Source of the DNA: CAZVED01 sp964626205
Lineage (GTDB): Bacteria > Patescibacteriota > Patescibacteriia > SG8-24
Direction of reading: 5' to 3'
Length of the DNA stretch: 64,000 nucleotides
NCBI GenBank assembly: GCA_964626205.1
Contig: CAZVED010000002.1
Span: forward strand, 62,001-126,000
Part shown: positions 42,611 through 50,492 of the stretch, one piece after another
How the letters are laid out: every line of letters begins with the position of its first letter
Numbering within the stretch: position 1 is the first letter of the stretch
The notes under the pieces: model-generated
What the model was told of the DNA's origin: nothing
The model's database searches: none
Seen by the model: only the letters and a program-made list of their open reading frames with translations
Translations under genes and position numbers: made by a program

Positions 42611-44017
42611 TTAAACGTCCTTCAACACATGCCGCAACGAATCGATGTTCCCCGCGCCCATGAGCAAAATAAGGTCTCCGGGGCGCACCAACTCCTCGAG
42701 CATCGGCACCGCTTCCGCGACTGCTCCAACGGCAGCAACGGTGCGCGCAACACCATGCATGGCATCACGAGCCTGCACGGCTTCCGCGAGGCGCGTCGAC
42801 GAGACGTCGGCATCTTCGGCGATATCGCGTCCTGCGACGTCGTAGATTTCCGGCAGGATGACCGCCTCTGCTCCGTCGAACGCCGGGACGAATTCATCGA
42901 ACAGCCGCTTCGTTCGGTTGCGGTGATGTGGCTGGAAGACGGCAATGACGCGGCTGCTGGGCGCAAACTCCTTGGCGCCAGCGATGGTCTCGCGCAGTCC
43001 CGTCGGGTGGTGCGCGTAGTCGGAAATGACGATCGCGCCGTGCCACTCTCCGACCACCTCGAAACGCCGCCACAGGCCGGTGTAGTTGGAGAGCGCGACG
43101 GCAATGCTTTCACTGGCGGCACCGAGCTCGTGTGCGGCAGTCGCCGCCGCGAGCGCGTTGTACGCGTTGAACCGACCCGGCTTCCAGAGCGTGACAGGGA
43201 CATGCATCGCCCCGGAGCCTGAATCGTGGTCGACGTAAAACGTCTGTCTCCATTCCTGTGCGATGAGCCGGCGCGCCACGTAATCCGCACGTGCATCGAT
43301 GCCATACGTCACGAAACTCGTCTTCGGAACAAGCTCGCTGAAGCTCACACGGTCGTCCGCGTTCAGGACCAGCTGCCCGTCCGGCGGCAAACGATCGACG
43401 TACGTCTGGAAGGTCTCGCGAATGTGCTCGATATCGCGGTAGAAATCCAAATGATCCTCTTCAATATTCGTCAGCACGATCATCTGCGGATGCAACTTGA
43501 GCATGTTCGCATGATGCTCGCAGGCCTCCACGACGAGCAGGTCGCTGCCACCAACGCGGAGGTTCTTGAGCGGAAACTGCGGGACCTTGGTACCGACGAT
43601 GACCGTCGGGTCGAACCCCGCCTCGATGAGGCACAACCCCAACATCGCGGTCGTGGTGCTCTTGCCGTTCGTACCCGACACCGCGATGGTGCGATACTCC
43701 TTGGAAAGCTCCGCAAGGCAGTCGACGTACGTGAGCTGCGGAATGCCGCGTCGAGCGGCCTCGACCCGCTGTGGGTCGGTTTCCGGAACCGCATCGGAGT
43801 ACACGAGCAGCTCCACGCCCTCCGGCACGAACGCCGCCTCCGAACCGATGGCGACCGCGATGCTCATGGCGCGGAGCTCGGCCGTCGCTTCGTTCTCCGC
43901 GAGGTCGGAGCCGGTGACCTGCATCCCCTTGTGCGCGAACAGCTTCGCCAACGCCGAAAGACCGATGCCGCCGGCACCGACCATATGAACGCGTGTGATT
44001 CCCTCAAGACGTCGCAT
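42611..44017 (-). CDS. murC: UDP-N-acetylmuramate-alanine ligase
   Basis: 468 residues from the ATG at 44017. The N-terminal Rossmann domain has VHMVGAGGIGLSALAKLF and VTGSDLAENE; the ATP-binding loop is AVSGTNGKSTTTAML; TNIEEDHLDFYRD and the C-terminal ISDYAHHPTGLRETI follow. It adds L-Ala to UDP-MurNAc. TATGCT lies 8 bases before the ATG, suggesting leaderless transcription, with a T-run at the -35 position. Confidence 0.94.
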   Translation of the reverse strand: MRRLEGITRVHMVGAGGIGLSALAKLFAHKGMQVTGSDLAENEATAELRAMSIAVAIGSEAAFVPEGVELLVYSDAVPETDPQRVEAARRGIPQLTYVDCLAELSKEYRTIAVSGTNGKSTTTAMLGLCLIEAGFDPTVIVGTKVPQFPLKNLRVGGSDLLVVEACEHHANMLKLHPQMIVLTNIEEDHLDFYRDIEHIRETFQTYVDRLPPDGQLVLNADDRVSFSELVPKTSFVTYGIDARADYVARRLIAQEWRQTFYVDHDSGSGAMHVPVTLWKPGRFNAYNALAAATAAHELGAASESIAVALSNYTGLWRRFEVVGEWHGAIVISDYAHHPTGLRETIAGAKEFAPSSRVIAVFQPHHRNRTKRLFDEFVPAFDGAEAVILPEIYDVAGRDIAEDADVSSTRLAEAVQARDAMHGVARTVAAVGAVAEAVPMLEELVRPGDLILLMGAGNIDSLRHVLKDV

Positions 44018-44047
44018 ATGCCGGAAGCATACCTTATGCGCGAGGAC

Positions 44048-44077
44048 AAAAAAAATCCCCGACAAGCTGTCGGGGAT
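44048..44077 (-). terminator. Terminator of the 44091 gene
   Basis: Perfect stem ATCCCCGACA / TGTCGGGGAT followed on the minus strand by eight T; the T-run is at the -35 position of the murC promoter. Confidence 0.85.
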
Positions 44078-44090
44078 TATGGGGGCGACG

Positions 44091-44981
44091 TCACGCCGTC
44101 GGCGAGTCCGGCGCATTGAGGAACTGCGCCACGACATCGCGACGTGCGACATCAGTGATGTGGGACAGGATCGTGCGGAACATGTCCGCGCGATCACGCG
44201 CAGACAACGGCTCTTCCGTCACGATACGACCCTTTTCAAGATCGTGCGTGATGGTGATTCGCGACACCGCATGCGTCCGCATACGAGTGGCAAAGCGATG
44301 CAGCGCCGCCTCCGACATGACCGCGAACATGTCCGCGTATCTCCGCATGTGATAGGTCGTGAATGCCGAGGAGGCATCCGACCCCGACGCCGCCGGATCC
44401 GAGAACATCCGCTCAGGAAACTTCGCCGACGTCGCGGCGAGTGCCCAGAACGCGACGGTCTTCCGTGCGTCGATGGCCGAGGAAAGGAACGCCCCGCGGA
44501 TGATGGACGTGGGCTGACGCTTGAGGTCGTTCCACGGATCGTCCGCTTCCATGTCTTCTGCCCACTCGAGGAACCGTTCTGGGAAGTCCGCGATGAGCCG
44601 GTCGATGACCTGTCCGAACTGCGAGATTTCCCGCTCCTGCACGTCCCGCGACCGCATGATGCAGTCCGGAATCGCACGAGCCATGCGCGTCATGAGATTG
44701 CTCCGCACCGGCCGCTCGATGGCGTCTAAGTGCTTCGCGATGATGTGCGCCGCGATATCGTACCCGCGATCGCCGAGACCGATCACTTCTTCGAAGAAGC
44801 GTGTCGCGGCGTGAGGCTTGTCCAAGCGCATCTTGCGCGCCGGAACCGTTTCGCGCCCGTCATCCTGCGTGACCTCCTTCCAAGAAAACACGAGTGCTGT
44901 TTTGAACAACGAAACCAACTGGCGTTCCTCATCGGACACCGGCCGGAACTTGTCGTCATCATCAGAGGGGAACCGCGTCAC
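44091..44981 (-). CDS. Orphan protein, 296 residues
   Basis: Starts with GTG. The GTG at 44981 is preferred since GGAGG lies 5 bases upstream; the in-frame GTG at 44987 overlaps that site. The product is soluble and mostly helical: FKTALVFSWKEVTQDDGRET, AAHIIAKHLDAIERPVRSNL, REISQFGQVIDRLIADFPER, SSAIDARKTVAFWALAATS, RYADMFAVMSEAALHRFATR. No family recognised. Promoter TTGCAG-16-TATCGT at 45033-45060 and a strong terminator make it monocistronic. Confidence 0.78.
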   Translation of the reverse strand: MTRFPSDDDDKFRPVSDEERQLVSLFKTALVFSWKEVTQDDGRETVPARKMRLDKPHAATRFFEEVIGLGDRGYDIAAHIIAKHLDAIERPVRSNLMTRMARAIPDCIMRSRDVQEREISQFGQVIDRLIADFPERFLEWAEDMEADDPWNDLKRQPTSIIRGAFLSSAIDARKTVAFWALAATSAKFPERMFSDPAASGSDASSAFTTYHMRRYADMFAVMSEAALHRFATRMRTHAVSRITITHDLEKGRIVTEEPLSARDRADMFRTILSHITDVARRDVVAQFLNAPDSPTA

Positions 44982-45032
44982 TGGCACCTCCGTGCTAAAG
45001 GCCTTGGTAACCGCCCATATGACGGTTATTGG

Positions 45033-45060
45033 ACGATACTCCTGCCACCGGATTCTGCAA
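45033..45060 (-). promoter_or_regulatory. Promoter of the 44091-44981 gene
   Basis: Minus strand TTGCAG (45055-45060), 16-bp spacer, TATCGT (45033-45038); leader about 45 nt with a small hairpin and GGAGG. Confidence 0.6.
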
Positions 45061-45112
45061 AGACGGTGCGCTCGTGTCTATCCCTTTGGTGCCAGGCACC
45101 GCCAAGGACGTC

Positions 45113-45871
45113 TCACTCCGGCTTCCGACAAACCGTCACCAGGATCTCTCCGTTCCACCAATGGGCCGGTTTCCCCTGGCGCAGATAGCCATTCGATGCC
45201 ACCTCGAAACCCGCGGCGCGGCAGTCCCGAGCGGCCTCACCTCTCGTATAGGCATGGTAATACCGGTCGACGCGCTCCGGACCGCTCTTCCAAGGCTTCA
45301 GCATATCGCCGAAGTCGTACCCTTGCCGAGTCGCCCATCGCCAAAGCATCCCGAGTGTCGTCGGATAGTAGTACCGTGGACGCCAAAGATCCCAACTCTC
45401 CATAATGAACGTCCCGCCTGGCTTGAGCACGCGATACGCCTCCCGAATAGCCATGCGCCGATACTCCGTGGATGGCAGATGGTGAATGCTCGCCACCGCA
45501 ATCACGAGGTCGAAGGCGTCATCGCCATACGGCAATGTGCGGAGGTCCCCGACCGTGAACCGCACGAGCTCATCGCGCACCTTCTCCCGTGCGTATGCAA
45601 TGAGCTTCTCGGAGCCATCGATGCCATCGTAGGCTATTGCCCGACCGGCTAACGCCTGATATGCTCTCCCATTGCCGCAGCCCATGTCGAGCACGGAACC
45701 GCCCGGCGGCACGTGGTCGGGGAACGTCAACATTTCCGGCCACAGCGCATAGCGCGAGACGGAAAACGAATCAGCTATGCTGTCATAATCACGGCGGACC
45801 TTCTCGATAAGCGCGTCCGCAAACTCCTTCCGCATGTCGGTGTCTGGAAAAAAACTTTCGACTGCCATCAT
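45113..45871 (-). CDS. Trm9/ALKBH8-like SAM methyltransferase
   Basis: 252 residues from the ATG at 45871 (AAGGA 7 bases upstream; an in-frame ATG at 45835 is an alternative). SAM motif I is VLDMGCGNGR (60-69). Residues 29-45 (YDSIADSFSVSRYALWP) and the end 203-240 (RYYHAYTRGE...HWWNGE) match landmarks of Trm9 and the ALKBH8 methyltransferase domain, which methylate cm5U34 in tRNA to mcm5U. It is divergent from, and overlaps the start of, elp3, whose product makes cm5U. A link in the same modification pathway is therefore likely, though inferred. A generic class I methyltransferase is the alternative. Confidence 0.78.
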   Translation of the reverse strand: MMAVESFFPDTDMRKEFADALIEKVRRDYDSIADSFSVSRYALWPEMLTFPDHVPPGGSVLDMGCGNGRAYQALAGRAIAYDGIDGSEKLIAYAREKVRDELVRFTVGDLRTLPYGDDAFDLVIAVASIHHLPSTEYRRMAIREAYRVLKPGGTFIMESWDLWRPRYYYPTTLGMLWRWATRQGYDFGDMLKPWKSGPERVDRYYHAYTRGEAARDCRAAGFEVASNGYLRQGKPAHWWNGEILVTVCRKPE

Positions 45872-47474
45872 TGAAGCATCCTTGCGCGAGAAGATACAGA
45901 GCAAGGAAGCCTTCTTTGCGCGCTCGCGCGAGATTGCAAACAGCGAAAGCACGCTGATGCCGGCCATTCCCGCGCTCCGCGTCGCGTACGATGCCGTCAT
46001 TGCCGCAGACCCCTCCAAACGCTCCCCTATCCTCGAGCGCATCCTCAAGCGCCGCGAAGTGCGCTCGCTCTCCGGCGTCGCCATCATCACCGTCCTCACG
46101 AAGCCGTACCCATGTCCAGGTGCGTGCGTCTACTGCCCGACGGAAGCCATCATGCCGAAAAGCTACCTCTCCAACGAACCGGCGGCCATGCGCGCGCTGC
46201 TCAACAAGTTCGACCCGTGGCGGCAGGTGGAGACACGCCTCGACGCGCTCACGAAGAACGGCCACGCGGCGGACAAGATCGAACTCATCGTGAAGGGCGG
46301 CACCTGGTCCGCGTACGACTGGCGCTACCAGCAGTGGTTCATCAAGCGCTGCTTCGATGCCGCGAACGCGTTCAACGCCTCCGCTTCGGCGCGCTCGCGC
46401 ACCGCGACGCTCGACGCCTCGCAGAAACGCAACGAGAAGGCCGGTCATCGCATCATCGGCCTCACGCTCGAGACGCGCCCGGACTGGATCACCCCACAAG
46501 AAATCACTCGCCTGCGCACGCTCGGCTGCACGCGTGTGGAGCTCGGCGTGCAATCCATCGACGACGCCATCCTGGACGCCACCAAGCGCGGCCATGGCAC
46601 TGCCGCGGTCGTGCGCGCGGCAAAGCTTCTCAAGGACGCGGGCTACAAGACCGACTTCCACATGATGCCCCAGCTCCCCGGCGCCACACCGGAATCCGAC
46701 GGCAAAGAACTCGTCGAGATCTTCGAGAACCCGAACTTCCGCCCGGACATGATCAAGATCTATCCGATGGTCGTCGTGGAGCTCGCGGAAATCTATGAGC
46801 AATGGAAACGTGGCGAGTATGTCCCCTACTCCGACGAGGAGCTCATCGAGATGATCATCCAGGCGAAGACGCGCATCCCGCGCTACTGCCGCATCTCGCG
46901 CCTCATCCGCGACATCCCCTCCACGTCCATCATGGCTGGCAACATGACGACCAACCTCCGCCAGGTCATCCAGGACCGCATGAAGGAACGCGGCCTGAAG
47001 TGCGCCTGCCTGCGCTGCCGCGAGATCGGCCGCGTCGGCACCGAGGATCCGTCGCTTATGCTTGAGAAGCCCGTCGCCTTCGACGATTCCTACGACGCAT
47101 CCGGCGGCGAAGAGCACTTCCTGAGCTTCGAGGACGCGCATCGTCGCGGCGTCTACGCGTTCTGCCGCCTGCGCCTTCCTCCAAAAGAAACCAAGGGCGA
47201 TATGCGCAAGGTCTGGGACGCGTACCCTGTGCTTCGCGGTGCCGCACTCATCCGCGAGCTGCACACGTACGGACGGCTCGTACCCATCGATGGAAAAGAT
47301 CCGAACGCTTCGCAGCACAAAGGTCTCGGCAAGAAGCTCGTCCGCGAGGCCGAGCGCATCGCCAAAGCCGCCGGGTACAAAAAGGTCGCCGTCATCTCCG
47401 GCATCGGCGTGCGGGAGTACTACCGAAAGCTCGGATATCGGCTTCAAGGAACGTACATGGTGAAGACGCTGTAG
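45834..47474 (+). CDS. elp3: tRNA uridine(34) acetyltransferase Elp3
   Basis: 546 residues. Helical N-terminus, then the radical SAM domain with KPYPCPGACVYCPTEA (C94, C98, C101), VEGGTWSA-like VKGGTWSAYDWRYQQWF, ETRPDWITPQEI and RLGCTRVELGVQS-like motifs, the zinc-associated CACLRCREIG, and a C-terminal GNAT domain (GLGKKLVREAERIAKAAGYKK, REYYRKLGYRLQGTYM). Single-subunit Elp3 enzymes from bacteria and archaea form cm5U34 on tRNA with acetyl-CoA. No clear ribosome-binding site; its first 38 bp overlap the divergent methyltransferase gene. Confidence 0.95.
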   Translation: MSVSGKKLSTAIIEASLREKIQSKEAFFARSREIANSESTLMPAIPALRVAYDAVIAADPSKRSPILERILKRREVRSLSGVAIITVLTKPYPCPGACVYCPTEAIMPKSYLSNEPAAMRALLNKFDPWRQVETRLDALTKNGHAADKIELIVKGGTWSAYDWRYQQWFIKRCFDAANAFNASASARSRTATLDASQKRNEKAGHRIIGLTLETRPDWITPQEITRLRTLGCTRVELGVQSIDDAILDATKRGHGTAAVVRAAKLLKDAGYKTDFHMMPQLPGATPESDGKELVEIFENPNFRPDMIKIYPMVVVELAEIYEQWKRGEYVPYSDEELIEMIIQAKTRIPRYCRISRLIRDIPSTSIMAGNMTTNLRQVIQDRMKERGLKCACLRCREIGRVGTEDPSLMLEKPVAFDDSYDASGGEEHFLSFEDAHRRGVYAFCRLRLPPKETKGDMRKVWDAYPVLRGAALIRELHTYGRLVPIDGKDPNASQHKGLGKKLVREAERIAKAAGYKKVAVISGIGVREYYRKLGYRLQGTYMVKTL

Positions 47475-47526
47475 CTTTTTCCTGCCCCATGCTACGGTGC
47501 TCACAGCTCCCCCAAGGAGGTCCATC

Positions 47527-47814
47527 ATGCTCATTGTCCATGTTTGGAACGAGCTCCCATTCCTCACGGTGCACGTGACCATCGCTCGCGACGACGCTGC
47601 CGGAAAGAAGATCATCCGCCTCGGCCTCAAGCAGGGCTCCATCGACGGCGTCGTCATGCACAATGAGACGCTCGCGCCGAAGCAGCGCTGCAAGGTGACG
47701 TTCCGTGAAGATGCCCCGGATATCGAAGTCCACGATGCGTCCGGCTTCGTTCTCGGCTATTCGGACCTCAGCGAGACCGAGAAGGTCTTCCGCATTCAAG
47801 GAGTCGTCCAATGA
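47527..47814 (+). CDS. Orphan protein, 95 residues
   Basis: 95 residues, start fixed by AAGGAGG (47514-47520) before the ATG at 47527. Mostly beta strands: LIVHVWNELPFLTVHVTIA, GKKIIRLGLKQGSIDGVVM, QRCKVTFREDAPDIEVH. No cysteine pairs, signal or membrane segment. Overlaps the next gene by 4 bp (ATGA), so the two products are probably made together and may interact. Family unknown. Confidence 0.75.
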   Translation: MLIVHVWNELPFLTVHVTIARDDAAGKKIIRLGLKQGSIDGVVMHNETLAPKQRCKVTFREDAPDIEVHDASGFVLGYSDLSETEKVFRIQGVVQ

Positions 47815-48119
47815 CCGCACAGCTTTCCGCGCAACTCATCGTCATCCAGAACCGCCTCCCGGACTACATCATCGTCGTCTCGTTGAAAGAGCCGCAGCAG
47901 AAGCACTTCGTCGTGACCCTCTGCCGCGAATCCCAGGCCGACCACGAGGAGGTCATCGAGGAATGGTTCCTGAAGAAAGGTCAGCATTGCATGCTGGAAT
48001 TCGAAGATGACGAGGTTGTCACGCTCGAGGACCGGCTGAAGCTCTCGCTCGACTACGACTCCGCCGAAGAACACGGCACGACGTGCACCACCGTTTCCAT
48101 CGCCGGATTCCAGAACTAG
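47811..48119 (+). CDS. Orphan protein, 102 residues
   Basis: 102 residues, beginning in the stop codon of the previous gene. Beta-rich: SAQLIVIQNRLPDYIIVVSL, QKHFVVTLCRESQADHEEV, then an acidic FEDDEVVTLEDRLKL and CTTVSIAGFQN. The pair may be paralogous small beta-domains; similarity is too weak to claim by eye. Ends at a strong terminator. Confidence 0.75.
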   Translation: MTAQLSAQLIVIQNRLPDYIIVVSLKEPQQKHFVVTLCRESQADHEEVIEEWFLKKGQHCMLEFEDDEVVTLEDRLKLSLDYDSAEEHGTTCTTVSIAGFQN

Positions 48120-48123
48120 CTTT

Positions 48124-48147
48124 CCCGCGCTCCGGCGCGGGTTTTTT
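48124..48147 (+). terminator. Terminator of the orphan pair
   Basis: CCCGCGC / GCGCGGG with a TCCG loop, followed by six T. Confidence 0.85.
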
Positions 48148-48158
48148 GTTAGATGTGT

Positions 48159-48251
48159 GTCATTGCGAGGGTAGGCGTACTCGCCTGCCCGAAGCAATCC
48201 CGTCCATGTTCGGGATTGCTTCGGGGTCGGATACGACCCACTCGCAATGAC
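48159..48251. repeat. Dispersed palindromic repeat, full copy
   Basis: 93 bp from GTCATTGCGAGGG to CTCGCAATGAC, with an inner perfect pair CGAAGCAATCCCG / CGGGATTGCTTCG. It lies between a terminator and the glyA promoter. Confidence 0.88.
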
Positions 48252-48264
48252 ACAAAGGAACCGA

Positions 48265-48293
48265 TTGCTCAGTACATATTTCCGGTGTACCAT
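48265..48293 (+). promoter_or_regulatory. Promoter of glyA-folD
   Basis: TTGCTC (48265-48270), 17-bp spacer, TACCAT (48288-48293), six bases, ATG at 48300; transcription is expected to start at the first codon. Confidence 0.7.
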
Positions 48294-48299
48294 CACCCC

Positions 48300-49583
48300 A
48301 TGTCCATCGACCATCTCCGTACAACCGACCCTGCCATTGCCGACGCTGTCGCGCGCGAAACCGCTCGCCAACGTGACGGTCTCGAACTCATCGCCTCCGA
48401 GAACATCGTCTCGCAGGCCGTCCTTGAGGCACTCGGAACGCCGCTCACCAACAAGTATTCCGAAGGCTACCCGGGCAAGCGGTACTACGGCGGTAACGAA
48501 GTTATCGACGTTATCGAGCAGACCGCCATCGACCGCGCGAAGGCACTCTTCGGCGCGGAGCACGCCAACGTCCAGCCGCATGCCGGCTCCCCCGCGAACA
48601 TGGCCGCGTACACTGCGCTCATGGAGTTCGGCGACACGCTCATGGCGATGGATCTCGCGCACGGCGGTCACCTCACGCACGGCAGCCCAGCAAGCTTCTC
48701 CGGCAAGGCGTACAAGGTCGTCTCCTACGGCGTACGGAAAGACACTGAGCGTATCGATATGGACGAGGTCCGTGCTGTCGCGCTCCGCGAACGCCCGAAG
48801 GTCATCGTTGCTGGTGCAACCGCATATCCGCGTAGCATCGACTTCGTTGCGTTCCGGAAGATCGCGGAAGAATGTGGCGCGTACCTCATGGTCGATATGG
48901 CGCATATTGCCGGGCTCGTCGCCGCAAAGGTCCACCCGGATCCGGTCCCACACGCGGACGTTGTCACCACGACCACACACAAGACGCTCCGCGGACCGCG
49001 CGGCGCCATGATCCTCTGCACGACCGCCGACCGCCTCCGTCCGGACGACAAGAAGACGCTCGCACAACGCATCGACTCCGCCGTGTTTCCCGGCATGCAG
49101 GGCGGACCGTTGGAGCACGTCATCGCGGCCAAGGCCGTGGCGTTCCACGAAGCCGCACAGCCGACCTTCGTCGACTACCAACGACAGACGCTCGCAAACG
49201 CCGCAGCGCTTACCGAGACGCTTGCGGCACACGGCCTCCGCATCGTCTCTGGCGGAACGGACAACCACCTCGTGCTCGTCGACCTCACCCCGTTCGGCAT
49301 CGGCGGTAAGGCCGCAGAAGCCGCTCTTGAGCGCGTCGGCATCTCCGCGAACAAGAACATGATTCCGTTCGACGAGCGAAAACCAACGGACCCTTCCGGC
49401 CTCCGCTTGGGCACGCCATCCCTCACCACGCGTGGCATGCGCGAAGACGACATCCGCTCGCTCGCGGTCACCATCGCCGCGGTGCTGCGGGACCACACGG
49501 ACGAGACTGTCCTCCAGGACGCCGAACGTGTCGTCCACCAGCTCGCCGCTGCATTCCCTATCTATCCCGATCTTCCGTACTAA
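48300..49583 (+). CDS. glyA: Serine hydroxymethyltransferase
   Basis: 427 residues, normal length. LELIASENIVSQAVLEALG and NKYSEGYPGKRYYGG near the N-terminus, the PLP-binding lysine in TTTTHKTLRGPRGAM, and SPEV-like C-terminal motifs SGGTDNHLVLVDL and GTPSLTTRGM. It interconverts serine and glycine and loads tetrahydrofolate with a one-carbon unit. Two bases separate its stop from folD. Confidence 0.97.
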   Translation: MSIDHLRTTDPAIADAVARETARQRDGLELIASENIVSQAVLEALGTPLTNKYSEGYPGKRYYGGNEVIDVIEQTAIDRAKALFGAEHANVQPHAGSPANMAAYTALMEFGDTLMAMDLAHGGHLTHGSPASFSGKAYKVVSYGVRKDTERIDMDEVRAVALRERPKVIVAGATAYPRSIDFVAFRKIAEECGAYLMVDMAHIAGLVAAKVHPDPVPHADVVTTTTHKTLRGPRGAMILCTTADRLRPDDKKTLAQRIDSAVFPGMQGGPLEHVIAAKAVAFHEAAQPTFVDYQRQTLANAAALTETLAAHGLRIVSGGTDNHLVLVDLTPFGIGGKAAEAALERVGISANKNMIPFDERKPTDPSGLRLGTPSLTTRGMREDDIRSLAVTIAAVLRDHTDETVLQDAERVVHQLAAAFPIYPDLPY

Positions 49584-49585
49584 CT

Positions 49586-50398
49586 ATGTCCGCTCAGCGC
49601 ATCGACGGAAAAAAGCTTGCCGCGGACATACGCATGAAAGTCGCGACTGATGTTGCGCTATTGGAGGTGTCTCCGGGGCTCGGTGTGGTCTTGGTCGGCG
49701 ACGACGAGGCTTCCCACCTCTACGTGAACCTCAAGGAAAAAGCCTGCGCGGACGCGGGTATCTGTTTCGAACGCCATCACCTCCCCGCCACCGCGACGCA
49801 GGAAGAAGTCCTCGCCGTCGTGCAGAAACTCAACGCCCGCCCGGATATCGACGCCATCCTCGTGCAGCTCCCGCTCCCCGACCACATCGACGAAGACACG
49901 GTCATCATGGCCATGGACCCCGCAAAGGACGTGGACGGCTTTCACCCCCGGACGACCGTCACTCCCGGTCTTGCCGCCGGCATTCTCACGCTTATCACGT
50001 CGACCAACGCGACACGCCCCGGCATGACCGCGCTCGTCATCGCCAACTCCGACGTCTTCTATCGCCCGCTCGCCAAGGCGCTCGTGGAAGCCGAATTCGC
50101 GCCGACGTTCCGTAAGCCTGATGCGCCAGATTTGGAAGAAGCCGCGAAAGAATCCGACATCCTCATCGTCGCCGTCGGACGTGCCAGCTTCGTGGAACGT
50201 CGCATGGTCAAACCGGGCGCCATCATCATCGATGTCGGCACCAACCGCGTGGATGGAAAAATTGTCGGCGATGTCGCGCTGGACGTCTGGGATATTGCAG
50301 GACACATCTCCCCGGTTCCCGGCGGCGTCGGCCCCATGACCGTCGCCATGCTGCTTGCGAACGTGCTCACACTTGCCGAACGGCGACACAGCCTCTAA
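49586..50398 (+). CDS. folD: Bifunctional methylene-THF dehydrogenase/cyclohydrolase FolD, divergent
   Basis: 270 residues. The catalytic region is recognisable: GDDEASHLYVNLKEKAC with the Tyr...Lys pair, DAILVQLPLPDHID, DPAKDVDGFHP, and the C-terminal ISPVPGGVGPMTVAMLL. The nucleotide-binding part is unusual: where most FolD proteins have ViGRSxiVGkP, this one reads VIANSDVFYRP, and the TVTxxHS segment is replaced by FAPTFRKPD. NADP binding may be altered or lost. Operon with glyA. Confidence 0.92.
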   Translation: MSAQRIDGKKLAADIRMKVATDVALLEVSPGLGVVLVGDDEASHLYVNLKEKACADAGICFERHHLPATATQEEVLAVVQKLNARPDIDAILVQLPLPDHIDEDTVIMAMDPAKDVDGFHPRTTVTPGLAAGILTLITSTNATRPGMTALVIANSDVFYRPLAKALVEAEFAPTFRKPDAPDLEEAAKESDILIVAVGRASFVERRMVKPGAIIIDVGTNRVDGKIVGDVALDVWDIAGHISPVPGGVGPMTVAMLLANVLTLAERRHSL

Positions 50399-50412
50399 GC
50401 CGACGACAACAC

Positions 50413-50446
50413 AAAACCGTCTGGGCGCACGCACCGGACGGTTTTT
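50413..50446 (+). terminator. Terminator of glyA-folD
   Basis: AAAACCGTC ... GACGGTTTT with T-run; convergent permease gene ends at 50493. Confidence 0.75.
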
Positions 50447-50492
50447 ATGTAGGGCGCATGCCACTCTATCTGTCCCTACAGTGTCAGGCACC

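Noticed and set aside
44990..45112. tRNA or small RNA between the 44981 gene and the methyltransferase
   Set aside because: No cloverleaf or CCA-proximal T-loop pattern could be drawn; the stretch is explained by a promoter, leader and a short hairpin.
45789..47693. 634-codon frame opposite elp3
   Set aside because: Antisense shadow with Arg/His/Asp-rich low-complexity translation; elp3 has all its motifs.
47796..49538. 580-codon frame opposite glyA
   Set aside because: Antisense shadow; crosses the dispersed repeat and several genes.
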